Assembly (NCBI GenBank): GCA_040285825.1
Contig: JAUPSS010000006.1
Span: 248,001 to 312,000, forward strand
From: Eukaryota sp. TZLM1-RC
Lineage: Eukaryota > Metamonada: BaSk clade
DNA length: 64,000 nt
Reading direction: 5' to 3'
Positions 35,491 through 47,917 of this stretch are shown here, one piece after another. Position 1 is the stretch's first letter. Each line of letters starts with the position of its first letter. A program made the translations under genes and the position numbers. The notes under the pieces are model-generated. The model was not told the origin of the DNA, did not search any database, and saw nothing but the letters and a program-made list of their open reading frames with translations.

Positions 35491-35860
35491 GTGAGCCACG
35501 ATTTCTTGAAAAAGTATCTTTCTTATGTTAAATCTTGTTTTTACCCTCACCTAGACCCTGAAGCTGCTGAACATGCAATTGATTTTTACTGTGAATTAAG
35601 ATCTAAATACGAGGGTCTAGGAATGAAGAGTCTCACCCATTTGCTGTACCAATAACTCCAAGATCCTTGGAAACAATATTTCGATCAGGTTCCGCTCCAT
35701 ACAAAGGTGATGTGCAGTGGGGTTGTTGAGGTTAAGGATGTTGAAGCTGCCATTGAAATAGCCAATGCAGCTTTGGAATCACCATTTACTAACTTTTATT
35801 CTGATACTAGTACAAATGGAGAAGTAGATCAAAATCAATCGCAACAACGTCGCAACAGAC
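35491..35860 (+). pseudogene. MCM-type replicative helicase C-terminal fragment
   Basis: The first frame gives LKKYLSYVKS..P-LDPEAAE..IDFYCELRSK, and the next frame ITPRSLETIFRSGSAP. The first frame then resumes with VEVKDVEAAIEIANAAL. This order matches the end of MCM proteins: (L)RKYI-YAR with its P-L-x-x-A helix, then the T-R-x-LE-x-IR-(L)-x-x-A sensor 2 helix, then D-x-x-EA. The ATPase core is absent. Two frame changes occur, so it is a dead fragment. MCM3 is the closest type by feel, not proven. Confidence 0.55.
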
Positions 35861-36090
35861 GTGATAGGGTATATATTACCTTAGGTATTAACTCAACACC
35901 TTTTCCCATCCTTAACGTCCTTCACATCCAAAGCATCAGTGCTTTCTCCCCTCATATTTACATAAAGACACATGACCCGTCTCGGTTCTGGGTTTTGCAG
36001 ATTTCATTTCATTACCTTGCAATACCGTCCATTTTTTTCTTCCTACAGCTCTTGCATTGTCAAGCAAATGATAAATGTTTTTATTCTTAT

Positions 36091-36139
36091 AGACATGGCA
36101 TATGGCATATGGCACATGGCACATGGCACATGGCACATA
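36091..36139 (+). repeat. 7-bp tandem repeat (ATGGCAY)
   Basis: About six units of ATGGCAT/ATGGCAC lie in tandem. ORFs across it on both strands are artefacts. Confidence 0.9.
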
Positions 36140-36529
36140 TGTATATATCAATTATTTGAGTTATTGATAAAATCAACAATCTGGTTCTTGCTCTAGAACG
36201 TCTGTCAGTGAGCCCTTTTCCCTTTACGATGTATCATTTTCCTCCTTTACCAGCCATTGATTGAGAATTGTTGATATAGATAAATGAATTTTTGTTTGAA
36301 TTGTTGAGTTTAAGTTTCATTGAATCCCACCAATGAACTATATTTATAAGAATTGCCGTCGTCCCAATGTTGCTACTTGTTTCCTCAACATTGAGTCTCC
36401 TCCATTAAAACAACCTCGTCTTAAATCTTCTCACAAATCTTCACCCTTATACCTTACTTCTTCTTTGATGAAGCTGATTTATTGGTACCTTTTAACCAAC
36501 ATATACAAGACCTGGAACCACTATCCGTC

Positions 36530-37075
36530 TAGAGTATTGTCGCTCTTCACTGAACGAAATTGCATTAGCAAGAGGTTTAGAAGTCTTCCAAATTCATCCT
36601 ATTTGTTTCAAAAAATGCGTGAAGGATCCTTCGGATTTCATTCTGCATCAAAATATTCATGACTTGGATGTCATATTTGAAAATCCAGTAAGAAACCTGA
36701 CAGTTATCAATAACAATATCAAGATAATTGACATTGACTTGTTCAAAGTGAAATATCAACCTCAATTGTTGTCTTTTTGTCCAAAGGTGGAAGTAATGCT
36801 TGGAGGGTCATTCACTTTGGATTTAAATCGTGTGAATTTGACACATTTATCCAATTTGAAAAATCTACATGTTAATTTCAATTGTAATGTGCAAAAATTA
36901 CCTCCTTCACTGATCAAGCTCATTATCAGTTGCGGTGATGTCACAGATTTAAGTAATTTGACATCATTAAAGGAGTTGGTTATACATGAATCCACTTTAG
37001 GATTGAAAATCTCAAATGGCCAAGTGGCTTTATCTCAATCTATTGAAATCTTTATTGAAATCTTTATTGAAATCA
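36530..37075 (+). CDS. leucine-rich-repeat-like protein, partial
   Basis: The frame from about 36530 through ATG 36619 encodes an N-terminal helix region, then LDLNRVNLTHLSNLKNLHV, LPPSLIKLIIS and LSNLTSLKELVIHES. These have the spacing of leucine-rich repeats of the short eukaryotic type. The reading continues through a triple 12-bp tandem (ATTGAAATCTTT, about 37040-37075) into retroelement sequence, which looks like an insertion junction. LRR proteins bind other proteins; no specific role can be given. Upstream exons probably exist but are not resolved. Confidence 0.5.
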
Positions 37076-37088
37076 ATCTTTCTTCTCT

Positions 37089-37577
37089 TTCGACTGCGTT
37101 CATGTCGAAGGAGCCAAGAACCACTGCGCCGACTATTTGTCTTGAGCCAACTTTACGAACTCCGTCCCCAAGAAGAAGAAAGAAGAGAAGAAGACCAGAC
37201 GTATCTTTGATAACCCTGCCCCTGCCCTGTGTCACATGATGACTCACCAAGATCAGACCAAATCCCTTTTGTGGAACTATCTGAACCTTGATGATTTGAG
37301 ATACAACTCCTCCCGTCATTGGTATGACATTGCTTACAGTGTAGTGGCTTATCTGAACTCTTTGAAACACCTTATTCACTATAACGTCAACCCAGAACAT
37401 CCCAGGTTTTTCTGCATGTACCATTTGCAAATCTGTGAACAGGTGGAACCAGTCACCTGTTCACCTACGCATGTACACCATAAGGCATTTATCCAACGAA
37501 ATCGAAACAAATGCTCATTTACTTATTGTGACAAAAATGTTACAATTGAAAATGTGAACCCAATGACCCATCAGTAG
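37089..37577 (+). pseudogene. LTR-retroelement RNase H end / integrase start fragment
   Basis: The frame opening FDCVHVEGAKNHCADYLS matches the end of gypsy-type RNase H domains (V-x-V-x-G-x-x-N-x-x-AD-x-LSR), as in GEDNFWADMLSR at 16.7 kb. TGA replaces the following Arg. The frame continues open into a histidine- and cysteine-containing region (37236-37577) in the position of an integrase N-terminus, but no clear HHCC or DDE core is seen. It is fused directly to the LRR-like ORF upstream. Confidence 0.55.
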
Positions 37578-37929
37578 CCTGGTGATGTTTTAAAATGTGG
37601 GTACTGTAATTTATCAGAAGTTTTTTTTGAGTGGGGAAGGTGTAGCTGTTACAATCAACGTCAACTTCATTGACGTGGACAAAGAAACGTACAAAGCGTG
37701 GCAGCAAGAGCGAGTACAGCAAGAGGTTATCAAAATGCAAGTTGAAGATTTAAAAGAGCTCAGCACAGGTTTATTGGCTCCATTAACCATTTGGAAATAC
37801 TGGGCCTCTCTTGTGCTGAAGATACAGATGACCCTTATTTGGCGTGTGCTTAAACGTTGAGAAATGGTTACAGTGCGTGGTAACAGTGCTTCTCATTCGT
37901 TATTGCAAATGAGGAAATAATTCATAACC

Positions 37930-38130
37930 AAAATTGTTGTAAGTATTAAACCTACAAAGATCCAAAAACATGTAGACTATACAAACACACGTAATCAGAT
38001 CTTTCTTGACCGTAATCAACCTGAAACAGTGAAAAACTGAATGATTGATGACTACTCAGTCGTTTATGTATTTATGATATGAGACTCAAAATAAAGAGAA
38101 TTACTCTCAATATTTGATAGAGAATCTGAT
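37930..38130 (-). repeat. LTR-like dispersed repeat, copy 4 of 7
   Basis: Orientation is as at 30965 and 44140. It follows a retroelement pol fragment. Confidence 0.6.
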
Positions 38131-39260
38131 AAAAACGAATCAATTTAAAAATAAAATGAGGAACAACGAAATCCAAAAAAATAAATGTTGCATAGGTGAT
38201 CTTGTAAATCAGAAAATAAAATTGAAGAGAGAAATTCAACAAACGTAACTGAACAATTTAAAATTAATTAAATGGCAACATAGATGAAGCAGAAAAGATT
38301 CATGGTAAACAATATTAAAATCAGTAATAGTAATTGATAATAATCAAATACAACAACAAATGAAATGACAATTATTATGCAATAAAAGCAAAATACATTT
38401 GAATAAGGAGAAAAAGAAATTAACAAAGTCTTTCCAGTCTTAGAGGTAGTGACACTCATCCAAAACCACAGGAAATTAACACTAATAAAAAGAGATTAAA
38501 AAAATCCAGAGTGAGAAGCAGGAAAATAAGTAAACATCATAGAAACTAAAACTCAAATTCAAAGTAACCATTAATAGCAGTTGAACCACGAACAAGAACA
38601 GTTTCTAAATCAAAAGTAGATTCAGTAACAATAGATTGAAATTGACAACCAACAACAACCTAACCTCGGTTAAGGCAAAATGTGACAACATTCATTGTCA
38701 GTTCCGATAAACTAGTAGTAAACAAACAAAGTAGAGACTCTATAATTCAAAAAACAATTGTTTTAAAAAAGTCAACACAAATTCAGACTAGGCTGAACGA
38801 AAAAAAGAACGTAAACCTATTAAGCCAAAAAGATATTCGAAAGAACAAAAACAATTGAAGGGTCAAGTTAAGGGTTGAGCAGACAAAGTGGGTCATGATG
38901 GATGGTGTTGCAAGCTTGCTACAATATCATAGTCAGTAATGGTAAGTGATAATAAACAAATCCAAGATCAAATGAAGAGGTTCATCAATAGCGAATTCAT
39001 TGATAACTTTAGAATTAGAATCAACTGGACCTAACATTTGACATTGGTGAAATCCAAAACTTTGGCCAATTAAACCTTGAAGAAAAAAAATTTTGGGACA
39101 AAATGGCAAAAATCCAAAAGTATTCGGGCACAAAGTTTTTACAAGCACGGTATAGAAAAAAAAATTCCGACATGTCGGCTGATGGTTGAATTATGAGGAT
39201 GAATAAATGAAAAACACCAATGTCCCAGGTTCGAGTCCCACCTATTCCAAAAAACAAAAC
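38131..39260 (-). repeat. dispersed repeat with tRNA-like 3' end
   Basis: The minus-strand translation preserves MLGPVDSNSKVIN (39040s), a stretch recurring near 42600-42680, 44500-44680, 53295-53400 and 60660-60850 upstream of LTR-like copies. A tRNA-like end GGTTCGAGTCCCACCTATTCC plus A-run lies at 39221-39247. The repeated protein-like segment is unidentified. Confidence 0.45.
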
Positions 39261-39888
39261 AAGAGTCCGATTTTCAAGTCTCAGTAATGAAGAATTAAGT
39301 TGTAAAGCAAGTTGTAAAGCAAGTTTTGAGGTTCAATGATGTTGAATGAAACAAATAGCGGTCGACTGACGGGACAATAGGGAGACAACATGATGAGCAT
39401 TGATCCGAAAGGAAACGAGCATCAAGAGAGAAAGAGATAATTGTTAGCAATGACAACAAAAACAGAATCAAGAAGAGAGATCAAGACCAAAAGCAGTATC
39501 GAAATGATGTTGACGGCAGCAGAACAGAGCGTCTACCATTCTGTGTAGATGAGGGGAAGAGATAAGCAAGTACAATCCCAGAAGGATCAATACCAAAGGA
39601 GAAAGGAGTTGAAGAGGGAGTTGAAGAGGGGAAGTGAAAGTGAAAATCACAGTCTGCTAGAAAGTTCAAGTTCCCAACTTCAGCATCGATATTTGCAACC
39701 AAACCAAACTAAAACTTGCATCAATATAAACTCAAAACGTCTTGAGATTCATGGTAATCCACATATGTTTTTCAAACAACTGAATAGAATTTATAAATTA
39801 AATTGATAAACAATATTTATTTAAAAATGCAAGACAAGTAGTAATTGAATAACAACAAATACAAAACAAGGTGTATAATTCTAGTATC

Positions 39889-40562
39889 ATGAGTGACAAT
39901 ATTCAAGTATGTTTATATAATGGATTAACCATAGAAGACAGATAGTGCTCAATCAGAGACAGAGAGTGTTGTACAAGAATCTAATCCACCCAATGTACCA
40001 ACTCCACATGACGCCCACGAGTCGAGTACTGATGATAGTTCTGTAAGAATTCCTATTGTGCTAACCACAGATCCAATCTGAATCCCCTGACTCTAGTTCT
40101 GAAGAAGTTCTAATCCATTCACCACCACCTCCTAGGGACACACTACTGAAAATAACTCTAGGTAGTTTCATCAGTCATTTTGGTGTCCCAGCAGTACTTA
40201 CTACTGTTGCTGATATGGTGGATGTTAGAGCAAGAAGAACTGGTAGCAGTGTTGAACCAACTAAAACACAAAGGACTGCTATTCAGCCGGTGAGCGATGA
40301 AACCAGTGTACCCGTGTCTACTAAGAGAGTTCACTGGACCCCCCAAGAAAGTAAAAACCTGTGGATTCTGTGGAAAAACACAGATCCAAATCCTTGCCGC
40401 AGAAACAACTGGAAACGAATTCTAGAAACTGGACACATGCAAAGTGCTTTTTGTGCTGATCGCAACCCTGGTAAGCTCAAAGACCGTCTCCGTTGGCTCC
40501 AGGACAATCCTCATTATGGTAAAGAGCAAGATTTCCCAGAGGATGAGAAAGAGGATCAATAG
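39889..40562 (+). CDS. Myb/SANT-like (telobox-type) DNA-binding protein, 3 exons
   Basis: ATG 39889 opens an 18-nt exon (to 39906). A 28-nt intron (39907-39934), a 108-nt exon, a second 28-nt intron (40043-40070) and a 492-nt exon follow, ending TAG 40560-40562. All junctions are GT-AG and phase 0, giving 205 aa without stops. Each intron has TAACC just before the terminal AG. The C-terminal 75 residues form a Myb-like unit: HWTPQESKNLWILW, then NNWKRIL, then PGKLKDRLRWL. The last resembles the LKD+-R telobox of telomere and promoter binding Myb proteins. The N-terminal half is acidic and serine-rich. It is likely a nuclear DNA-binding protein. Truncated copies are at 7008 (+) and 7666 (-). 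Confidence 0.75.
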
Positions 40563-41249
40563 TTTTGTCTTGTTTTGGTTGAATAAATTTTGGATTGAAT
40601 ATTTGATCTTCTTATTCCGATTCATAAACTTCCTGTTTTATTGTTTATGAACACTAGTGCACTGAAACCAACAGTAATTACTGTATACCCGAGAAAATCC
40701 ACTCCCGTCTCTGCCTCCGCCAGCGTAGCTTTAGTAGCCCCGTATTTAGAACATACCAGTCAAAAATCCATCTCCCGCTATGTTGAGGTTTATTAACCTC
40801 AAATAAACAATATTGGGAATTGTTTTTATCACAACATTTTCTATTAATAAAATTGCATCTCTTTGCCTACAGCAAATCAATAATTATTATATATTTTTAT
40901 TATATTAGTGGTTTTATTTGAAACTTTCACATATAGAAAAATGAACTAGAATTTAAATTCAATTATTCAATTAAAAATGATATCTTAAAAAAACAAATAA
41001 CTTACAACACAACTTTGTCTGAAGATAAATCTACTTCTAACTTTCAAAAACAATTTAAAATATCTTTAGTAATATATAATCTATTCCTGGTGGAAAAAGG
41101 AAATACATAATACGTAATGGAGATGAGAATGGAAATATTAGTGAAAGTAAACTGATTGTTCTTGAATCATCTATCTTTGCTGAAATAATTATTTGGGAAC
41201 AATATTTTAAGATACAAATAAATAAAATTGGTTTCATTTGATACCTTTA
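40563..41249. other. intergenic 3' of the Myb-like gene
   Basis: An AATAAA lies at 40581-40586 shortly after the stop. No other gene is seen. Confidence 0.5.
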
Positions 41250-41600
41250 TTATATTAACATTATTCTTTTGAAAGGGAGAATTCAAATTGAAACTTCATT
41301 TTTTGATTTTAAATTTGTGATGTGGTATACGCAACTCCAGCATCCTTCATGGATTCATTGACCATATTATCATTAGTCAGTGATAAGGGAACTGTATAAC
41401 TATAGAAATTATAATTGTCATATTAAAGCTCAATCATATTGTTGTTATTGTGTTACATGGTGTAAAATAACTATAAGTTAATTTGAAATTTTTATAACAA
41501 AATGTTATTTAAAAGTATAAATTTAATATATTCGCACAATAATTCAGTTAAATAATAACATAAATTTACCCACTTGCAGAAATTGCCGTAATATTTAACA
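41250..41600 (-). repeat. dispersed repeat end
   Basis: This is the reverse complement of the element end seen at 12780-13110 and 22735-22900. It includes TTCATGGATTCATTGACCATA and GTCAGTGATAAGG. Confidence 0.55.
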
Positions 41601-41689
41601 AATATATTACAAATATATTAAATCCTGTAACTGTTTTTTACAAATCATACTGACTTTTGATTGGTATCGTATTATTTATTTCAATAAAT

Positions 41690-42057
41690 TACCTAGCTTT
41701 GAGACCAAAACAGTGGGAGGCGACTTCAATCTCTTGGAGTTTGCTGTTCATCCTCCAACAACCGTAACCACTGTAGAAACAGCAATGACATGGACTTTTG
41801 AATGTCTATTGGCTATAACTACCCCTTATTATATCCAAGAATATTGCCATTGCTTATTCCGAGTCATGGGCTTTCAATTTGCGGATAGGTGATACTAGTC
41901 AGCAATTGGGAATGTTCCAATTATCGGTGGTAATGCTCAGATTTAGCAAGACATTGTATTTGGATACAATTGTAAAGTATGAAATCACTATTCCAATTGT
42001 GTCTCTCATATCTGATGAACAAATGGAAGATTTTATAGATTTCCATGGTATTTACTA
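41690..42057 (+). pseudogene. family-T gene copy, frameshifted
   Basis: An open stretch FETKTVGGDFNLLEFAV..TVETAMTWTFECLLAI..CHCLFRVMGFQFAD leads, after a one-base frame change near 41890, into TSQQLGMFQLSVVMLRFSK and ends at TAG. The second half matches 18346-18639. The first half shows what that copy lacks. Family unknown. Confidence 0.45.
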
Positions 42058-42731
42058 GTTTGCTATATTTGATGAATAAACAAGGATGTCAATGGTCATT
42101 ATTAATAAAGAGAAAGTGGAGGAAACATAAAACTTGTTTGAATCATCCTTTTCTACGGACTGGGCATATTGAAGATACTCAAAATACCCAGGTCTTGGCG
42201 TTCTTTCAATGACTCATTCATGTTTATATAAAACAATGAATTACAAGGGTTTTCAGTAAATGCTTGCAAGAATATGGTAGATGCTGATACAGAAGGTGTA
42301 GCATTGGCAGTGGAAGCATCATTATGTTGTATAGTAGAGTGTTGTTATTGGACTTTGTAGACACTGATTGAATTGAAGTTGTTGATAAAAATTTTGAACA
42401 AATAGGAACTGATCTTTATTTGGATGTTCTATCATCCATAGTTTGTTTGCCATTTCTTGTAATAAACCATATTCCCCTTAATTCATTTTATTTGTGATTC
42501 AGTGAAACAAAAAATATATAAACATTGGTCACCACACTTTTTTGGTGACATTTTTGGTATGGACTTGACAAATAGACGAATCTGAGAACAAATGAAAAGT
42601 TTCATCAATAGCGCATTCACTGTTACCTTCAGAATCAGAATTAAATAGACCTAACATTCTTGACATTGGTTCAACAGTAAATGATTCAGTAATAAACTAA
42701 TGAAAAATCTGGTGAAAAATAAATTAATTGA
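42058..42731. other. intergenic with decayed repeat
   Basis: Around 42600-42680 the minus strand preserves the protein-like segment found upstream of LTR-like repeats (NSDSEGNSECAIDE). Otherwise nothing is identified. Confidence 0.35.
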
Positions 42732-44134
42732 ATGGGGAACATGAAAAACCGACAGGTCGCTGACCTATTGTTCGGTGTTCGAGTCCGGGTGGGTGAAATC
42801 GACAGCTGGACTCGTGTTCCTAAGGACCACTTCGAGCAGTTCATGATTCAGATGTTTCTAAACGAGTCTCCTCCTCGGATTCCTTCGGTTGAAGAAGATG
42901 GAGACAACTTTAAGTTCTTGCTGATGCCCCAACCCTATGATCCATTGACTCATCCAGATCCGGATTGTCTCATGGATTTCTATCCATTCCGTTTGGATAG
43001 AGAATCAGCAGTCGAACCTAATCCAGGCCAAGTTTTCGCCGCTCGTAGTGCTTACGGTCAGGAGCTCTCGAGAGTATGGAACTCGTTGGAAAACCCTCCT
43101 CCTCTCAGAAGTCTCCCAGCTAATCCCGAAACCACTCCCATAGCTTCTGGTCAAGAGAAAGTAGCTGTTCATGGTGAGGATGAAGACGGTAACCCATGCG
43201 TTTTCTGGGTACCCAGGAGTCAAGTTCTCTCTCCTGATCCCTCCATCCCGAAACCTCTTTCTGGAGATTTGTCCGTTTCGGATCTCATGTCAAAATGGAT
43301 TGGAATATCTCCAATTACCAGAGTAGATGGATAAAATTCATATCGCAGGTCGGCTTCGTCGTCAATCAATCTATGGGTATGAGAGATACATTAGCTATCG
43401 ATCGCTTCCAACCCCATCAAGAGGTAATCAAGCTCGAAGAATGGGACCTTGCGTTCTCTATTCTCGACAACCTCGAAATTGACCCTCTCTTTAACGAGCT
43501 TTTCAATCATTGGACGTATTCTTCCGTCTACGTTAAACGTCGTTTAAGTGATTTCATTGATGTCCTCTCCAAATTTTATAACAACTGGTGTAATACCAGA
43601 ACCTTCGAGGAACAAAAGCGAGCTCGGAAATCTGTCAGAAACTTCTCTGGTCGGGGAGCTCAAGGTCCTATGTTCGGTGGGAGACCCCATCCCCAAGACC
43701 AAAAGCTCGTCGACACATATGATTATGTCGAACAAATATCGACCAATAAGGAGCAGCTCAGACGCAGAGTCAAAAATCTAAAGAAACGCTCTGTCAAAGA
43801 CGATAAGTCCGCTGCGTTTTCTTCTGACATCTGTGAATTTTGCAAAGAACCTGGACACACGGTTAAAGAATGCCTTCATCCTCACTGCAAGAGATCCTCA
43901 GTTCCCAAAAACAAGCGTCGTAGTTTAGATAGTTTTAGTAGTGATAACAATAAACGTTCTCGTAGTTATAGAATCAATACAATCAAATACATCAAATACA
44001 TCGCAGATTCACTCTCTACCAACGTCAATCCATCTTCAGATCATACTACTGACTCTTTCAAACAATCGTTTACGACATCATCACATTCTCCTCCCAAACG
44101 CCTCTTAAATCCTTTGAGCACATCCTCAAATTAA
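42732..44134 (+). pseudogene. retroelement gag with zinc knuckle, in two overlapping frames
   Basis: ORF 42732-43334 (200 aa) and ORF 43295-44134 (279 aa) overlap and are related by a -1 shift at the TCAAAAT stretch near 43290. Together they would give a ~460-residue Gag. The second carries a lysine/arginine-rich linker and the zinc knuckle CEFCKEPGHTVKEC (C-x2-C-x4-H-x4-C), then a serine-rich tail. It is followed after 6 bp by an LTR-like repeat. The start region overlaps a B-box-like GTTCGAGTCC. Gag proteins form the particle and bind element RNA. Whether the shift is programmed or a mutation is open. Confidence 0.7.
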
Positions 44135-44139
44135 TTCAT

Positions 44140-44345
44140 AAATGAAGTTGTTGTAAGTATTAAACCTACAAATATCCAAAAACATGTTGATTATACAAAC
44201 ACACGTAATCAGATCTTTCTTGACCGTAATCAACTTCAAACAGTTAAAAAGTGAATGATTGATGATAACTCAGTCGTTTATGTATTTATTAATAGAGACT
44301 CAAAATAAAGTGAATTACTCTCAATATTTGGTAGAGACTCCAATC
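44140..44345 (-). repeat. LTR-like dispersed repeat, copy 5 of 7
   Basis: It lies immediately 3' of gag and begins TGTTGTAAGTATTAAACC in the gag-sense direction. Confidence 0.65.
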
Positions 44346-44689
44346 AAATAATAGTAAACAAAAATCAGCGAAAAAACACAAAATCAAAATCAAAAATTCA
44401 CATAAATTAACCTTATAATGCATAATGCATTTCATTTTGTTCTTTCTTTCTTTTGACTCCATTGGAATCAGAAACCGATTCTGGTAACAATAGATAGTTG
44501 TAGTGGTAACAATAGATTGAATTCGCAACCAAAAAATACATTACCGAAATCAACATGAGAATCAGCAAGTGTAAAAATCTCATTAATAGCACATCTACTT
44601 ACATCATTACCATTAGAATCAACTGAACCAAGAGTTTTAACATTAGTGAAAACCAACCTTAAGTCATGTACAGTAATCAATGATTAATT

Positions 44690-45590
44690 TTAGATTCATG
44701 GTTGAAATATGGGTTGTTTAATGATTGAATTTACATAATTTCCAAGATAAATTTGAAAACGAAAATGGTCATTATACATAAAAAATTACAAGTAGAAAAT
44801 GGAAATATCAGCAAAAAATGATCAGCTGTAGATCAGCTGTAAGGGACCACTGAAGCAAATTGAAAATTCAAAATTTGAAGCAAAAACCCAATTTGCTTAA
44901 CAATTAGGGTTCTGGGTTCGAGTCCCATGTACTTCCAAAAAATTACCCAACCTTCCACGTGCTAATCCTTTGACATTGATTGATGAAATGTAATAGAATA
45001 ACAGCTAGAAAATGCAAAATAAAAAATTCCATGTACACTAACAGGAAGGAAAGTTGAGAATGTAGAGTCAGAGAGGAGTTATTGGAGTGAAAGAAAGGAT
45101 AATATTTGAAATCAGAAAGCATGGGAGGACTTAGGGTAATGTCAGTAGTTTAAAAGAAGAGAAATGATTGAAGTTTTCACAGCATCATTCACAGAGGAGG
45201 ATGGTGTAGAACGACAAACACCGTTAGAGGAACAAGGTGATGTAAGGTGACGTAAGAAAAGAAGATAAAGTGCATGAACTAAACTAAGAATAAGACGAGT
45301 TGGGTTGGCAAGGTTTCAGAGGATATCTGAAATGTTTACAGTTTTTCATTTTCAAACTTACGATCGATCGGATGGGCAAAAGAAAATAAAATTTCATCCA
45401 CAAGAGCATATAAACCCTTTAACATTATTCTTTTGAAAAGAGTAATTCAATTTTAAACTTCATTTTTCGCTTTTGAATTTCATGATGTGGTGTACGCAAA
45501 TCCAGTGTCCTTCATGGATTCATTGACCATAATGCTATTTGTCAGTGATCAGTGGTCTATATAACCAATGACAATTATACCCATGCCTTG
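44690..45590 (-). repeat. reverse-complement copy of the start of the 2.6-kb repeat
   Basis: This is colinear in reverse with 1-620 and extends to the element end GTCAGTGATCAGTGG. It carries the tRNA-like GGTTCGAGTCCCATGTACTTCC and A-run at 44905-44936. No gene is seen. Confidence 0.7.
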
Positions 45591-45756
45591 AGTTTCGCAT
45601 TCCATGCATCAGGATACACCAATTTAATCATTTTCTGTCCGACCCGTTGCTCTTTCAGTTCAATGGTTCTGGAATAGTGTATGTTAAAATAGTGTTCGAA
45701 TTCACCTCAGCTCACTTTACCTCACTTCACTTTTTTTTGTTCTAAATTGTTCGAAA

Positions 45757-46333
45757 TTGATAACTTATCGTTCTTCATTACATAATGCTGTTAGAGACAC
45801 TGTTTGTAATATGACACAAACTGCAAGAATATTGTGTATCAAAGAACCTCTGCTGAATGAAACCCTGTCTCTGAATAATTTTGGTTCTGATGATAGAGGT
45901 GATGTATGCTGTGATTGTATTGATAACTTTGAAGCTATTGTTGACTTTGTCTCATGTAATGTTGCAAATGACACTTTGGTTCACAGAAGAAAACTTAATC
46001 TTGTAAGTGCTCTTGAATTTAAAGCAAAAGAAAAACATAGAAAATCTGACAAAGATATCGAAGAAGCTAATGCTGGTAGAAATACAGAACTAGTCTTTAT
46101 TGCTTTCCCATTTTCGATAAACGAAAAACTATCAGTAGAAACAGAAACTTTTTTGGATGACTTTTAAAAAATGGTTCAAGAAAAAACAATGAAAAGATTT
46201 GGTATTTTTCATGGCGCTTTCAGAATCAATTTGCAAATATTGATAAATTACCTCGGTTTTTCAATCGAATAAGAGAAGCTTTAGCTAGACAGCAAGCAGA
46301 TCGAGATTTTGTAGAGGAAGTCTTGGTTCAATG
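45757..46333 (+). pseudogene. hypothetical protein, frameshifted
   Basis: A 136-aa ORF (to 46167) with good composition (CDCIDNFEAIVDFVSCNVAND; KEKHRKSDKDIEEANAG). Another frame then continues with ANIDKLPRFFNRIREALARQ to TGA 46333, suggesting one gene with a lost frame. I recognise no domain. Its downstream neighbour is a family-U copy, but no functional link is evident. Confidence 0.4.
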
Positions 46334-46624
46334 ATATTCGTCCCATTAGTAATGAATTAAATTAATTAAATGTACATGTTCAATAAATATTAATTACTCC
46401 TCGTATTGCATTTTTAAATAAATTTTGTTTATCAACTTCAATTTTTCAAACACTAGTCAATAAATTAAAATACATCCAATGTGTTTACAGTGGGTGTATA
46501 CAATATTGGGAGTGATTTATTCTACTATTTTATGAAGAAAACCCGACATTGAATTCTTTCTTAAACTCCAATTAACCGACACTGACCTTTTTCTCAATCT
46601 CACTTAAACACATGTCTGATTTTC

Positions 46625-47392
46625 ATGTTCAACAATCAACGTCTCTGGAGACCATCTCGCGAACCCTTTTCAACTCAGTTGACTGCTTATACCAGTACAC
46701 GAAATCCGTCATACTCAGATACTCCTTTCGATTGCGTCTTTGCAATCAGAAACGCCATTGCCAGAAGAACAAATGACCATTGGTTGGTGTACATTCCTTC
46801 TTCAGGTATCGTATCGTTTCTTCTTCAATCTAGCAAATTTAGATTGAATCTCGGTATTTAACGACGACTCAGACGTTGAGCGTTGAAGAAGTCTTTTGGA
46901 TATTGCCTGGATCTGATTTGGGGCTGTTAGTGTGTGTGGGGCAAGTTCCTGTGAATCTGATGGAGAAGTGGATTGGTCATCACGTTGATCGTCAGAGGAT
47001 GAGTTGACAGAGATGTGAATGAAAGAATAAACTTGTCAATTACCTGCATTCCTGCAATGTTCACAACCTATCAACAAATTGACTAAACTTCTCGGTATCT
47101 ACTTGTAAAACACTACTTGATACTGTGTTGAAGTTGCGATCACTCAAAGATTTGCCAAAAAACACTGCTAAAACTAAGACTGAAGAACAAATTATCCAAT
47201 TTATTGGTAAAAAATGAATACAATTGAAGGAAGATCAGTTCAATTATGAAAAGAGTTTATTAAAGAAAATTGATATAGAAATTGCAGAATTTATTCACCT
47301 TTTACTTGTTTCATTTCTTTGTCCAACTGAACTTTCAGAAAATGCGGAAAACCAATATGATTATAGTACTGAATTTGGAAGTTAGTTTGAAT
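46625..47392 (+). pseudogene. family-U gene, interrupted copy
   Basis: The first part (46625-46861) has LWRPSREPFSTQLTAYTSTR and TPFDCVFAIRNAIARR. The second (47101-47392) has KTLLDTVLKLRSLKDLPKN and KTEEQIIQFIGKK. In the 7956-8186 copy these are contiguous, so about 240 bp of serine-rich, reverse-strand coding-like sequence (46862-47030) appears inserted here. The second part continues past a TGA (IDIEIAEFIHLLLVSFLCP). Function unknown. Confidence 0.5.
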
Positions 47393-47917
47393 TCATTTCT
47401 CAATAAACAATTTTATTCATTTTTTCAATTTCAAGTGACAATATCTATTCACATATACACAGTTTAAATGATACAGAAATAGCCATAACGTTTTATCGTG
47501 CTTACCAGGCATCTGTAGCCAAATGGAGAAACCAAGTGTTTTCTCTATCACTGGCTTCTACACAAAGAAAAGTATTTTTGATGTTCAATTGTATTTTATA
47601 TTACACTTAACCCAGATTTTACATTTTTCTTTCTGTTGGTAAATTTTTTCAGTAGATAATTTTGTCTAACAACTTTATTGAACATACAAGCGAAAGATAC
47701 GGTTGGTGCATTCTAACAAATGCAAAATTCACAAATGGTACTAATGTGGGATTTAGGGATATATACTGGATTTCGAATTGGTGATTTGATCGAAAAAAGG
47801 ATGTGATTAATCAAAACGGTACGCCTAAGCGACATCTGACTCTCCAGGAGGAAAAAACAAATAAACTGCGGAAGGCTGTCTTGACCAAACCCATCCAAAA
47901 AGACATATTGGCCAGTT
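47393..47917. other. AT-rich intergenic
   Basis: No supported gene. Confidence 0.4.
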
